From: Paenibacillus sp. J5C2022
Lineage (GTDB): Bacteria; Bacillota; Bacilli; Paenibacillales; Paenibacillaceae
Assembly: GCF_025567625.1 (NCBI RefSeq)
Contig: NZ_JAOQJC010000031.1
Coordinates: 1 to 64,000 of the forward strand
Direction of reading: 5' to 3'
Length of the DNA stretch: 64,000 nt
In this document: positions 45,671-53,659 of the stretch, in pieces
Layout of the letters: each line of letters opens with the position of its first letter
Numbering within the stretch: position 1 is the first letter of the stretch
The notes under the pieces: model-generated
Seen by the model: the letters and a program-made list of their open reading frames with translations, nothing else
The model's database searches: none
What the model was told of the DNA's origin: nothing
Program-made: the position numbers and the translations under genes

Positions 45671-46648
45671 TCACATTTTAGGCATGTCATCGATTGTTAC
45701 AGATGAAGTGGGTTCATACAAGGCCGCGATTTCCAGGGCCGTGTCTCGTAAGGCATCGGCAAGATGAGCGGGCTCAACGACGAGCACATCCGTTCTGAAT
45801 CGAAGCAAGAAGCCGATCAGCCACTTCTCATCAGGCAGTGCGGTACGGACCAGAAGCGCTCCATCCGGCTGCCGCTCGATCTGGCTTTCATCGAAGTAGT
45901 CCGCAGCGCGGACTTTGGCTTCCCCCGTGAAGCGAAGGACCAGATCGACCTTCCGTTCACTTCGGGGCGCCGTCCATCGATCATTCAGCATGGAGATTGT
46001 CATGGCCCGGCGATGGAACGATTCCGACTGGATCTGCAAGGTCCGCATGCGAGCCAGCTTGAAGATCCGGTAATCCTCGCGCTCCAAGCAATATCCATGC
46101 AGATACCAGGCGTATCTTTTGAGCACCAGCCCCATCGGCTCGATGAGGCGCTCGGTTTCTTCTCCTTTTCCGTCGGTGTACGCGAAGCGGATCAGCTTTG
46201 TATCTTGTACCGCCTGCTGCAGCGATTCGTACTTGACTCGTTCGGCCTCGCCGCTTCTCCAGGGGGTGAAGTCGACAAGAATTTGATCGCCGGCCGCGAA
46301 CCGCCCTTGTTCCGCTTGCGACACCAGAGCGCCAACTTTGTTCAGCAGGCGATCCATATGGGAATGAGTCAATGCCTGTGTGGACTGAAGACCGCGCAGG
46401 GCGGTAACCAGCACATTCAGCTCATCCAGAGACAGCATTTGTCGATCGAGTCGAAAGCTTTCCATAATCTCATACCCGCCTTCCGTTCCCGTATACGAGA
46501 CGATAGGGATGCCCGCGAGACTTAACGATTCCAAATCGCGGTATATCGTACGCAGCGATACTTCCAGACGCTCGGCAAGCTCCTGGGCTTGTACTCGCTT
46601 CCGGTTCAATAACAAGATTGTGATGGCCATTAAACGTTCGAGCTTCAT
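45671..46648 (-). CDS. YafY/WYL-domain transcription regulator
   Basis: Regulator of 325 residues. The N-terminal HTH_11 is AERLEVSLRTIYRDLESLSL with a following TGTEGGYEI wing. A WYL domain follows in the middle (IEPMGLVLKRYAWYLHGYC), binding an unknown ligand, often DNA or a small molecule. ATG 46648 follows CTGGAGG. It lies downstream of the DHA2 pump gene on the same strand and might be co-transcribed with it. Confidence 0.9.
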   Translation of the reverse strand: MKLERLMAITILLLNRKRVQAQELAERLEVSLRTIYRDLESLSLAGIPIVSYTGTEGGYEIMESFRLDRQMLSLDELNVLVTALRGLQSTQALTHSHMDRLLNKVGALVSQAEQGRFAAGDQILVDFTPWRSGEAERVKYESLQQAVQDTKLIRFAYTDGKGEETERLIEPMGLVLKRYAWYLHGYCLEREDYRIFKLARMRTLQIQSESFHRRAMTISMLNDRWTAPRSERKVDLVLRFTGEAKVRAADYFDESQIERQPDGALLVRTALPDEKWLIGFLLRFRTDVLVVEPAHLADALRDTALEIAALYEPTSSVTIDDMPKM

Positions 46649-46726
46649 CTTGAACCTCCAGCTTCGAGAATGTTACATCCAGTATAACCGATACTCCCGA
46701 ACAGCTGTATGTATTCGGCTGGGGGA

Positions 46727-48262
46727 TTAATGCGCCGCATACTCTCCGTCCGCTTGAGCCGTCGGGTCCAGCTTCTCTCTGCTCATGACAAGCGCCGAGG
46801 CCAAGGCCAGCACAGCCGGAATCAGGGTCCAGGCGAAAGTATCCGCGATGGAGGAGGACAGCCCCTCCGTGATTCTATGCAACGCATTCCCGTCCATCGT
46901 TAAGCGGAGTTCGGGATTGAGCAATACGTAGGGGTCGCCGAAGTCGACATTAGCCGGCATATTCGCTGTACCGCCGCCGAACGCATTCGTCAGCTTTCCC
47001 GTGAGCGAGTGGCTCTGAATGATTCCGAATATCGTAATGCCCAGTGTCATGCCAAGCGAGCGATTGAAGTTCAGCGTCGAAGTGGCGGCTCCACGCTGTG
47101 TAGCAGGGAAGGAATGGATGGCGGCATTGCTCAGTACCGAGAAGGAAGCTCCGATGCCGAGACCTACCAGGATCATATAGACTGTTATGAGATAGCGCGG
47201 CGCCTCAGCCGTAATCGAAGCCAGCAGCGCAAGCCCGCCGACCAGAAGAGCAAGCGTCGGAATAAGAATCGTCCGGTACGGCAGCCTGGATAACAAGAAT
47301 CCGCCTACGGTTGCTGTGACGACCGAGCTCACCATCATCGGCAGCAGCACGAGCCCCGCATTCGTCGCCGTCCCTCCCAGAACGCCTTGAATGTAGATCG
47401 GTATGAACATCGATGCGGTCATGAAAGAAGCACCGCTAAGCATGGCGACCAGATTGCTTGTTGTGTAGAGACGACTGCGGAACATTCGGAACGAGATAAT
47501 TGGTTCCTCGGCTCTCCTCTCAACAAAGACCAGCAGGATGACAAGCGCCGCGAAGCCCGTGAACAATCCCCCTATTTGCGGTGAGTCCCAAGGGTACACT
47601 TTGCCTCCCAGCTCAACGGCGAACATAAGACATATAATAGCGCCTACCAGCAGGAAAGAGCCCGCATAATCGATCTTTTGCTTGGAATGCTTATTGGATT
47701 CCTTATAGAAGAACGCGATAAAGACAAAGGCGATCAAGCCCAGCGGCAAGTTAATATAGAAGATCCACTTCCAATTCATATAATCGGTAATGTAACCGCC
47801 AAGCAATGGCGCCGCGATACTGGATAATCCGAATAAAGCGCCGAACATGCCGGTCATCTTCCCTCTGTGCTCGGGGGCAATAACATCGAACATAATTGTG
47901 AATGCAATTGAGACCATCGCCCCGGCGCCGATTCCTTGAATGCCTCTGTACAGACTGAGCTGCACGATCGATTCGGCCATGCCGCATAAGGCGGAGCCGA
48001 TCATAAAGACGATAATTCCGATGACAAAAAAACGTTTGCGGCCGTACATGTCGGACAGCTTCCCGAAAATCGGCATGCCTGCCATCTCGGCCACCATATA
48101 GGCGGATGTCGCCCAGACGAATTTGTCGAGTCCGCCGATCTCTCCGACAATCGTACCCATTGCGGTCGCTACGATCGTGTTGTCCATCGAGGCCATCAGA
48201 ATCGCGAGCAGAAGCCCCGCAATGATTAATCCTACCTTGTTTTGCGCGTTGTTCATGTGCAT
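46727..48262 (-). CDS. DHA2-family 14-TM drug efflux transporter
   Basis: Major-facilitator antiporter of about 511 residues with 14 predicted helices. Motif MASMDNTIVATAM near the start and SDMYGRKRFF (motif A) are typical of EmrB/QacA-type pumps. ATG 48262 is preceded by AAAGGAT at 8 bases; ATG 48256 is an alternative and the long upstream frame is ignored. The gene is divergent from the VOC gene, with an imperfect inverted repeat in the shared region. It probably exports cationic or lipophilic drugs. Confidence 0.9.
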   Translation of the reverse strand: MHMNNAQNKVGLIIAGLLLAILMASMDNTIVATAMGTIVGEIGGLDKFVWATSAYMVAEMAGMPIFGKLSDMYGRKRFFVIGIIVFMIGSALCGMAESIVQLSLYRGIQGIGAGAMVSIAFTIMFDVIAPEHRGKMTGMFGALFGLSSIAAPLLGGYITDYMNWKWIFYINLPLGLIAFVFIAFFYKESNKHSKQKIDYAGSFLLVGAIICLMFAVELGGKVYPWDSPQIGGLFTGFAALVILLVFVERRAEEPIISFRMFRSRLYTTSNLVAMLSGASFMTASMFIPIYIQGVLGGTATNAGLVLLPMMVSSVVTATVGGFLLSRLPYRTILIPTLALLVGGLALLASITAEAPRYLITVYMILVGLGIGASFSVLSNAAIHSFPATQRGAATSTLNFNRSLGMTLGITIFGIIQSHSLTGKLTNAFGGGTANMPANVDFGDPYVLLNPELRLTMDGNALHRITEGLSSSIADTFAWTLIPAVLALASALVMSREKLDPTAQADGEYAAH

Positions 48263-48318
48263 GTTTCCGATCCTTTCTTCGTACGGAGTATAGTGAATTG
48301 TATTAAAGCCATTGTAAT

Positions 48319-48350
48319 CCTTCCTTGTTGACAACTGTGTGTCAGGAAGG
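48319..48350. promoter_or_regulatory. Imperfect inverted repeat upstream of the DHA2 pump
   Basis: CCTTCC-TTGTTGACA pairs imperfectly with TGTGTCA-GGAAGG around a small centre, in the 210-base gap between the pump and VOC genes. It is a likely binding site for a repressor of the pump; the regulator is not identified. It contains TTGACA, but no -10 partner is evident. Confidence 0.4.
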
Positions 48351-48472
48351 GAATGCAGCAATTTAGAATAAATAAAAATCGGCGATGTCGTCTTTTTACA
48401 ATACATCCCTCCATGAAGCGACTAGAATGGGGAAACAAGGAAGGGCCAACCAATTGAAGCGGAGGAATGGAT

Positions 48473-48991
48473 ATGGATGAGAGCATAAAAAATAAGGGAA
48501 TAACGGGGGAATTTGTTCAGGGGGGGAAGCCGAGTTACTGTACCACCCTGACGCCTTTTATAGTTGTGGACAAGCCGAGCGAAGCGATTGAGTTCTACGA
48601 AGCTGTTTTTGGAGCAAAGGCGAAAAGCGTAACGGAATTTGAAATTGACGGCAACAAAATGATCGTTCATGCGGATATCGATTTCGGCAACGGATTCCTG
48701 CAGCTTGGAGCTGCAAACCCTGCCTATCGTCTCGTATTGCCTCCGGGGGATGGCAACGCATGTTATTCGCTCGGAATCTACGTGCCCGACGCAGACAAGA
48801 CATTGGCCTTGGCCATAGAGCAAGGAGCAACCGTCAGAGAGCAAGCGGCGAACTTTGTGTCGGGAGACCGATATTGCAGCATATTGGACCCTTATGGCAT
48901 CCGCTGGTCGATCATGACGCGGGTCGAGGATATTTCGGAGGAAGAAAGCTATCGCAGAGTAGCGGAATGGAGCAAAAGCCAGACTCAATAG
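48473..48991 (+). CDS. VOC-superfamily (glyoxalase/bleomycin resistance) protein
   Basis: Small protein of about 172 residues. It has TLTPFIVVDKPSEAIEFYEAVF at the N-terminus, IVHADIDFGNGFLQLG in the middle and SILDPYGIRWSIMT at the C-terminus, the VOC beta-alpha-beta fold with PhnB-like spacing. ATG 48473 is 7 bases after GGAGG; the ATG at 48467 is too close to it. It is divergent from the pump. A metal-dependent enzyme or drug-binding protein is possible. Confidence 0.8.
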   Translation: MDESIKNKGITGEFVQGGKPSYCTTLTPFIVVDKPSEAIEFYEAVFGAKAKSVTEFEIDGNKMIVHADIDFGNGFLQLGAANPAYRLVLPPGDGNACYSLGIYVPDADKTLALAIEQGATVREQAANFVSGDRYCSILDPYGIRWSIMTRVEDISEEESYRRVAEWSKSQTQ

Positions 48992-49000
48992 AATCGGAAA

Positions 49001-49040
49001 GAGGAGAGTCGCCCCAAGCGGGGAGGCTCTCCTCATTTTT
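49001..49040. terminator. Bidirectional terminator between VOC and LuxR genes
   Basis: GAGGAGAG pairs with CTCTCCTC, and an inner CCCC pairs with GGGG, followed by ATTTTT. Confidence 0.9.
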
Positions 49041-49052
49041 GGCCATGAGACC

Positions 49053-51620
49053 TCATTGGTTCTTATTGATCATCAGGGTAGCTTGCATGCGATTGGAGAC
49101 ATGAAGCTTATGATAGATACGATGGGAGTATACCTTCACGCTGCCAATGGACAGCTTCATCTGTTCGGCAATCTCCTGGTTGGTAAGCCCGTCTGCCATC
49201 AGGGTCAACAGCTCGAATTCCCGATTGGTCAGCAGTTGACGAATATATTCGTTTTTCACGGAGAACTCGTCGCCGTTTTTGGAATGGATCTGGATTTGCT
49301 CCATAATGGAACGAGCATAAGCCAGAAGCGCTGGCTCCTCTTTGGTTTGAAGTACTTCAGCCAGTATAGGCAGGAGCGATTCTCCCTCGTACACAAAGGT
49401 CATGAAGTAGCCTTTCTTCTTCCCCTTACGCAATACGACGAGCAGAGCATCGCGGGCTTCGAACGTACGGTCGTACTTGTGCAAGGCGATTGATTTGATC
49501 AGATTCAGCTCAATCCATGCGCCTTGAAGCCGCTCGTTGAGAGCGATGATGGACAATCGGTCGATAAGTGAGACGACTTGCGGCAGGCGGTCCCGCGCAA
49601 CCCATACCCGGCACAGCACCAAATATTCGTACTCGCGTTGCAGGGTGAGCGGGCCGTCCGTTGCCAGCTTCGATTGGTTGAGCCAAGCGTCCACCCGGTC
49701 CATTCGTCCATGTCTCAAGTCCATATAGATTTGGAAAGCCTCCAACGCCAATTGCCATTGCGGCGCTTCATATTCGCGAATGAAGGAAAGGAGCTCCTGG
49801 AGCATCGGCTCTCGATCATAGCCGGGATCACGGAAGGTTTTCATTTGCAAGAAGGTAAAGATCGCCGGCAAATAAATGCTCAGCATGCCGAGTTCCTTAC
49901 CGACTTGCATGGCTTCCTGCAAGTAAGCTTCGGACGCCGCGAATTCCTGTTTCTCCATGAGACATTCGCTGTTCAAGGCGTTCATTAAGCCCCACACGTG
50001 TCGTTCCACTTGAACTTCTTGATTGGCCTGCTCGGTATTTTCCATATACCCCATCGTTTGTTCCAGCATGGCTCCGGTAGCGCTGTAATCGCCGAAATTG
50101 CCGAGATTGCTTCGAATTAATCGCGCGTAACCCGGGTTGAATTCTACAGAGCCGGCGACTTCACTCTCGTACGGCAGATAACGGGTGTGCTTTATCCGAT
50201 AAGCCTTCATACCTTCGAAATCGTATTGCAAATAGCAAACGTGGCTTTGCAACAGGCAAAGCTCAGGGACATATGGATGTCTGCCGTCAGCGTCCAACTG
50301 CTGCATGATCTGGTCTTCCAGATCACGAATAATATCCCGGGCTTCTTCGATCTGTCTGCACAGCAGCAACGCCCAACAGTAATAGAGCAGCAACTCGGGC
50401 ATCGTTCGAACAAGGTTGAAGTCAAGTTGGCGAATGCGCTCGATGAGCGGCACAGCTTGTCCTTGTCTGAGCATGCTCGGAGCAAGCTTGACCAGCAGCG
50501 CAAATACCTTCTCGTCGTTCCCGGCGGCTGCCTCATGCTCGACAGCTTCCTCATACTGCTGATTCGCTTCATACCAGCGACCTGCGCGTTCATGGTACAT
50601 TTGGACATCGTCCGGTTGATGCGAAGCCAAGTAATTCCGCAGAAATTCGGTAAATAAATAATGGTAGCGAAACGTCGTCCGTTCGGGGTCCAATGAGATG
50701 ATGAACAAATTGCTTTGCACCAATCGGTTGAAAACATGTCGGCTATCCGGTCGTCCGGTTACGGCCTGGCACAGGCTCTCATTCCATTGATTCAGGCATG
50801 CCGTGGCTAACAAAAATTCGCGGATTTCTCTGTCCAGTCCGTGGAACACTTCCTCGAACAAGTAATCGTGAATGTGATGTTTGGATACGCCCAATAGAAA
50901 AGAGGGATGCCGAGATTCCGTTTGTTGACAGGAAAGCAGCACCAGTTGTAAACCGGTTGCCCAGCCTTCCGTCTGTTGAAAGACAATCTTCGCTTGCTCC
51001 TCATCCACTTGGACAGGCCAAGTACGCATTAAACAGGACGTTTCATCCATGGTAAACGCCAAATCCCGCGCTCCGATTTCCAAGCATTGGTCTGCGAGCC
51101 GCCATTTTGACAACGACCAAGGCACAGCCGAACGGCTGCTGACAATGAGTGTTATATTCTCCGGCATATAATGGAGCAGATAAGCAAGATTTTCATGAAT
51201 TTGCGGGTTTTCGATGAAATGATAGTCGTCCAGAATCAAATAGAAGGCTTCCTCTATATCGGCAATCTGTTGAATCATCAGTACGAGTACCGTTTCGATT
51301 GACGGTTGCGAGACGCGAAGCAGCTTGCCAAGCGATTGGCCGAATTGCGGATATAAGCTTCGGATGCTGTCGATGACACAGCTTAAAAAAAGAATAAGAT
51401 CGTTGTCGCTCGAATGCAGGGAATACCAGCACGCCCGATTGTCCGAATGGCGCACCCAGTCGCCAAGAAAAGTGGATTTCCCGTAACCCGCAGGCGCAAT
51501 AACGGTAATGAGTTTCTTTCGGTTTTGCCGCGAATCGGGCCATAGACGCTGCCTGACGAGCATCTTCGGGTCGGGCGGAGGAACAAAAAATTTCTGGGAC
51601 AATACAGGATATGCGGTCAT
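49053..51620 (-). CDS. MalT-like STAND LuxR-family regulator
   Basis: Large ATP-dependent regulator of 855 residues. An NTPase domain has Walker A APAGYGKST (about 42-50) and Walker B-like ILDDYHF near 130. A winged-helix and helical TPR-like sensor region covers about 300-760. The C-terminal LuxR HTH (about 785-855) has MADGLTNQEIAEQMKLSIGSVK. ATG 51620 follows AAGGGGAT. It is monocistronic between convergent VOC and same-strand chemoreceptor genes. Ligand and targets are unknown; family members respond to sugars or metabolites. Confidence 0.88.
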   Translation of the reverse strand: MTAYPVLSQKFFVPPPDPKMLVRQRLWPDSRQNRKKLITVIAPAGYGKSTFLGDWVRHSDNRACWYSLHSSDNDLILFLSCVIDSIRSLYPQFGQSLGKLLRVSQPSIETVLVLMIQQIADIEEAFYLILDDYHFIENPQIHENLAYLLHYMPENITLIVSSRSAVPWSLSKWRLADQCLEIGARDLAFTMDETSCLMRTWPVQVDEEQAKIVFQQTEGWATGLQLVLLSCQQTESRHPSFLLGVSKHHIHDYLFEEVFHGLDREIREFLLATACLNQWNESLCQAVTGRPDSRHVFNRLVQSNLFIISLDPERTTFRYHYLFTEFLRNYLASHQPDDVQMYHERAGRWYEANQQYEEAVEHEAAAGNDEKVFALLVKLAPSMLRQGQAVPLIERIRQLDFNLVRTMPELLLYYCWALLLCRQIEEARDIIRDLEDQIMQQLDADGRHPYVPELCLLQSHVCYLQYDFEGMKAYRIKHTRYLPYESEVAGSVEFNPGYARLIRSNLGNFGDYSATGAMLEQTMGYMENTEQANQEVQVERHVWGLMNALNSECLMEKQEFAASEAYLQEAMQVGKELGMLSIYLPAIFTFLQMKTFRDPGYDREPMLQELLSFIREYEAPQWQLALEAFQIYMDLRHGRMDRVDAWLNQSKLATDGPLTLQREYEYLVLCRVWVARDRLPQVVSLIDRLSIIALNERLQGAWIELNLIKSIALHKYDRTFEARDALLVVLRKGKKKGYFMTFVYEGESLLPILAEVLQTKEEPALLAYARSIMEQIQIHSKNGDEFSVKNEYIRQLLTNREFELLTLMADGLTNQEIAEQMKLSIGSVKVYSHRIYHKLHVSNRMQATLMINKNQ

Positions 51621-51743
51621 TATTATCCCCTTTGTTGAAACGTGTCGTTTTTTAAATTATAACAAAGAAGAATGGCGATTCATATAAAATACGTTGAAAT
51701 TGCTGGCTTTAGTAAGCCTTTCTTCCTCTTGGGAAGAAGCTCC

Positions 51744-53417
51744 TCAAACTTCAAAACGAAGCGCCATCTGTTCCAATTGCTCCGCCAATTCGTTTAGCGA
51801 GCGGCTAGAGGCGGCAATCTCCTTCATTGAAGCAAGTTGGTCTTGCATAGCGTCGGATACTTGCTTGGATTGTCCGAAGGAACGCTCAGCGATGACCGAC
51901 AATTGTTCCACAGATGCCGCAATCTGCTGGGAGCCGGCCGACATCTCCTCCGTCGAGGCCGACACTTCTTGAAGTTGTTGAGCAATTACTACATTTGCCT
52001 TCAGGATCTCTTCGAAGGACAGACCGGCTTGTTCCATCACTTGCATGCCGTTCTCTACTTCCTTTGTGCCTTCATCCATAACGGATACGGCGAGTTTGCT
52101 GCCGCGCTGAATTTGCGTTGAAATTTCCGCCACCTGTTCTGAAGCGAATTTGGTTTGATCCGCCAGTTTGCGGATTTCCTGTGCGACAACCGCGAAGCCT
52201 TTCCCGTTCTCTCCCGCACGTGCCGCTTCAATACTAGCATTTAATGCTAGCAGATTCGTTTGCTGCGTAATGTCGGCTATCGTTGCTACAATCTCGGATA
52301 TTCGAGCGGAATGCTCGTTGAGTTCTTCAATCGTTGCTTTCGAGCGGCTGGAAGTATCGCCAATCGTGCGCATCTGTCCAATGGCCCGATCGATTCGCTC
52401 GACACCTTGCTTCGCCTGTCGCTCCGCATCGACGGACAATTCAGCCACCATCCCTGTCGTTTCTGCAACACGCTGAATCGCTTGTGCCATCTCTTCCATA
52501 GCGCGCGCTGTTTCAGTTGTGCTTTGTGATTGCTGTTCCGCCCCATTCGATATTTGCTGAATCGTGCTCGCGACGAGATTTGTGGAACCCGTATTTTCGT
52601 CGGCAGCGCTGGATAATTGCTCTGCGGAGGTGGCTACTGTTAGCGAAGCGTTCTGTACATTGCCGATTAGCGAGGCCAACTTGCTCCTCATCTGTTCGAA
52701 CGCGTCGGACAATAAGCCAAACTCATCATTGCCGGAAGATGTAACAGGCCGGCTTAAATCGCCCGCAGCGATCATACGGCTAACGTCAACCAGCTTGCGG
52801 ATAGGAACCAATATCGCGCGAACAAGTCCATAAACAATCGCCAAAGCCAGTATGACAATCGCGCCGATTGACCACAGCTGCGACACGATCATGCTGCGAG
52901 TAGAAGTTTTGATCTCTGTAATGGCCTGAGTGATTTCCCCGATCTGCGACTGGCGAAGCGCATCGACTTTCGTGTTGATATCTTCGGCAGTTTTATCGAA
53001 TTCTCTCATGGTCTTGTTGCCTGCGACCGTTCCGCCGGATAAATAATCTGCGGCCATTTTTTTGCCCATGTCATAATAAGCGCGGAAAGATTGTCGAATC
53101 TCTTCCAGATGCTCCTGATCAGCCGGGTTGATTGTCACAAATTGATCGAGGTCTGTCTCAAAACGATTTGCATGTTGTTCTGCTTCAGCAAGAGCGGCAT
53201 TGTCAAGAGTAGCGCCAACGTCTGTAAGAAACTGCTGAACCTGAACGACGGCCAGCTTCATATCGCTGGCTAATAAAGCCGACTGAAGCTTTCTCGATTC
53301 GACTTGCTCCACATGATGGAGCCCTTTGTAGGTATTTACATATTGAATCACAAAAACTGCCATCATAACTGCAAAAATCAAACCGAACCCGATAATAAGC
53401 TTGTTGCGAATTTTCAT
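51744..53417 (-). CDS. Methyl-accepting chemotaxis protein
   Basis: Membrane chemoreceptor, about 557 residues. TM1 lies near 6-27, with a four-helix-bundle type sensor (about 28-180) and TM2 near 182-203. HAMP leads to the signalling domain with its hairpin ALNASIEAARAGENGKGFA. ATG 53417 lies 9 bases after GGAGG; the ATG at 53426 directly abuts it. No che genes are nearby, so it works with a chemotaxis complex elsewhere. The gene is divergent from ligD. The signal is unknown. Confidence 0.9.
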   Translation of the reverse strand: MKIRNKLIIGFGLIFAVMMAVFVIQYVNTYKGLHHVEQVESRKLQSALLASDMKLAVVQVQQFLTDVGATLDNAALAEAEQHANRFETDLDQFVTINPADQEHLEEIRQSFRAYYDMGKKMAADYLSGGTVAGNKTMREFDKTAEDINTKVDALRQSQIGEITQAITEIKTSTRSMIVSQLWSIGAIVILALAIVYGLVRAILVPIRKLVDVSRMIAAGDLSRPVTSSGNDEFGLLSDAFEQMRSKLASLIGNVQNASLTVATSAEQLSSAADENTGSTNLVASTIQQISNGAEQQSQSTTETARAMEEMAQAIQRVAETTGMVAELSVDAERQAKQGVERIDRAIGQMRTIGDTSSRSKATIEELNEHSARISEIVATIADITQQTNLLALNASIEAARAGENGKGFAVVAQEIRKLADQTKFASEQVAEISTQIQRGSKLAVSVMDEGTKEVENGMQVMEQAGLSFEEILKANVVIAQQLQEVSASTEEMSAGSQQIAASVEQLSVIAERSFGQSKQVSDAMQDQLASMKEIAASSRSLNELAEQLEQMALRFEV

Positions 53418-53659
53418 GAATGCCATCCTCCGTGATGTTATAGCTTTATTTACCTATATTATAAATATACCTTTAGGCTCATGTCGAATAGAATAGAACA
53501 GCCGTACCATCGAATGCCACCCTCATGCCGGAACTGGATGCCCCTAATCTGACTGCTGTTGGGGAGAGATTAATCGACTCATTTCGGAATATGATCGAAT
53601 CAACTGGAAACAATACCCGTTGAAGGTGTCGACAATGGACATGGAAACGGCGTGATGGT
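53418..53659. promoter_or_regulatory. Divergent region between chemoreceptor and ligD
   Basis: An AT-rich stretch near 53445-53475 reads TATAAT on the minus strand with TTCGAC about 19 bases upstream, a promoter candidate for the chemoreceptor. No clear ligD promoter or ribosome site is seen. Confidence 0.3.
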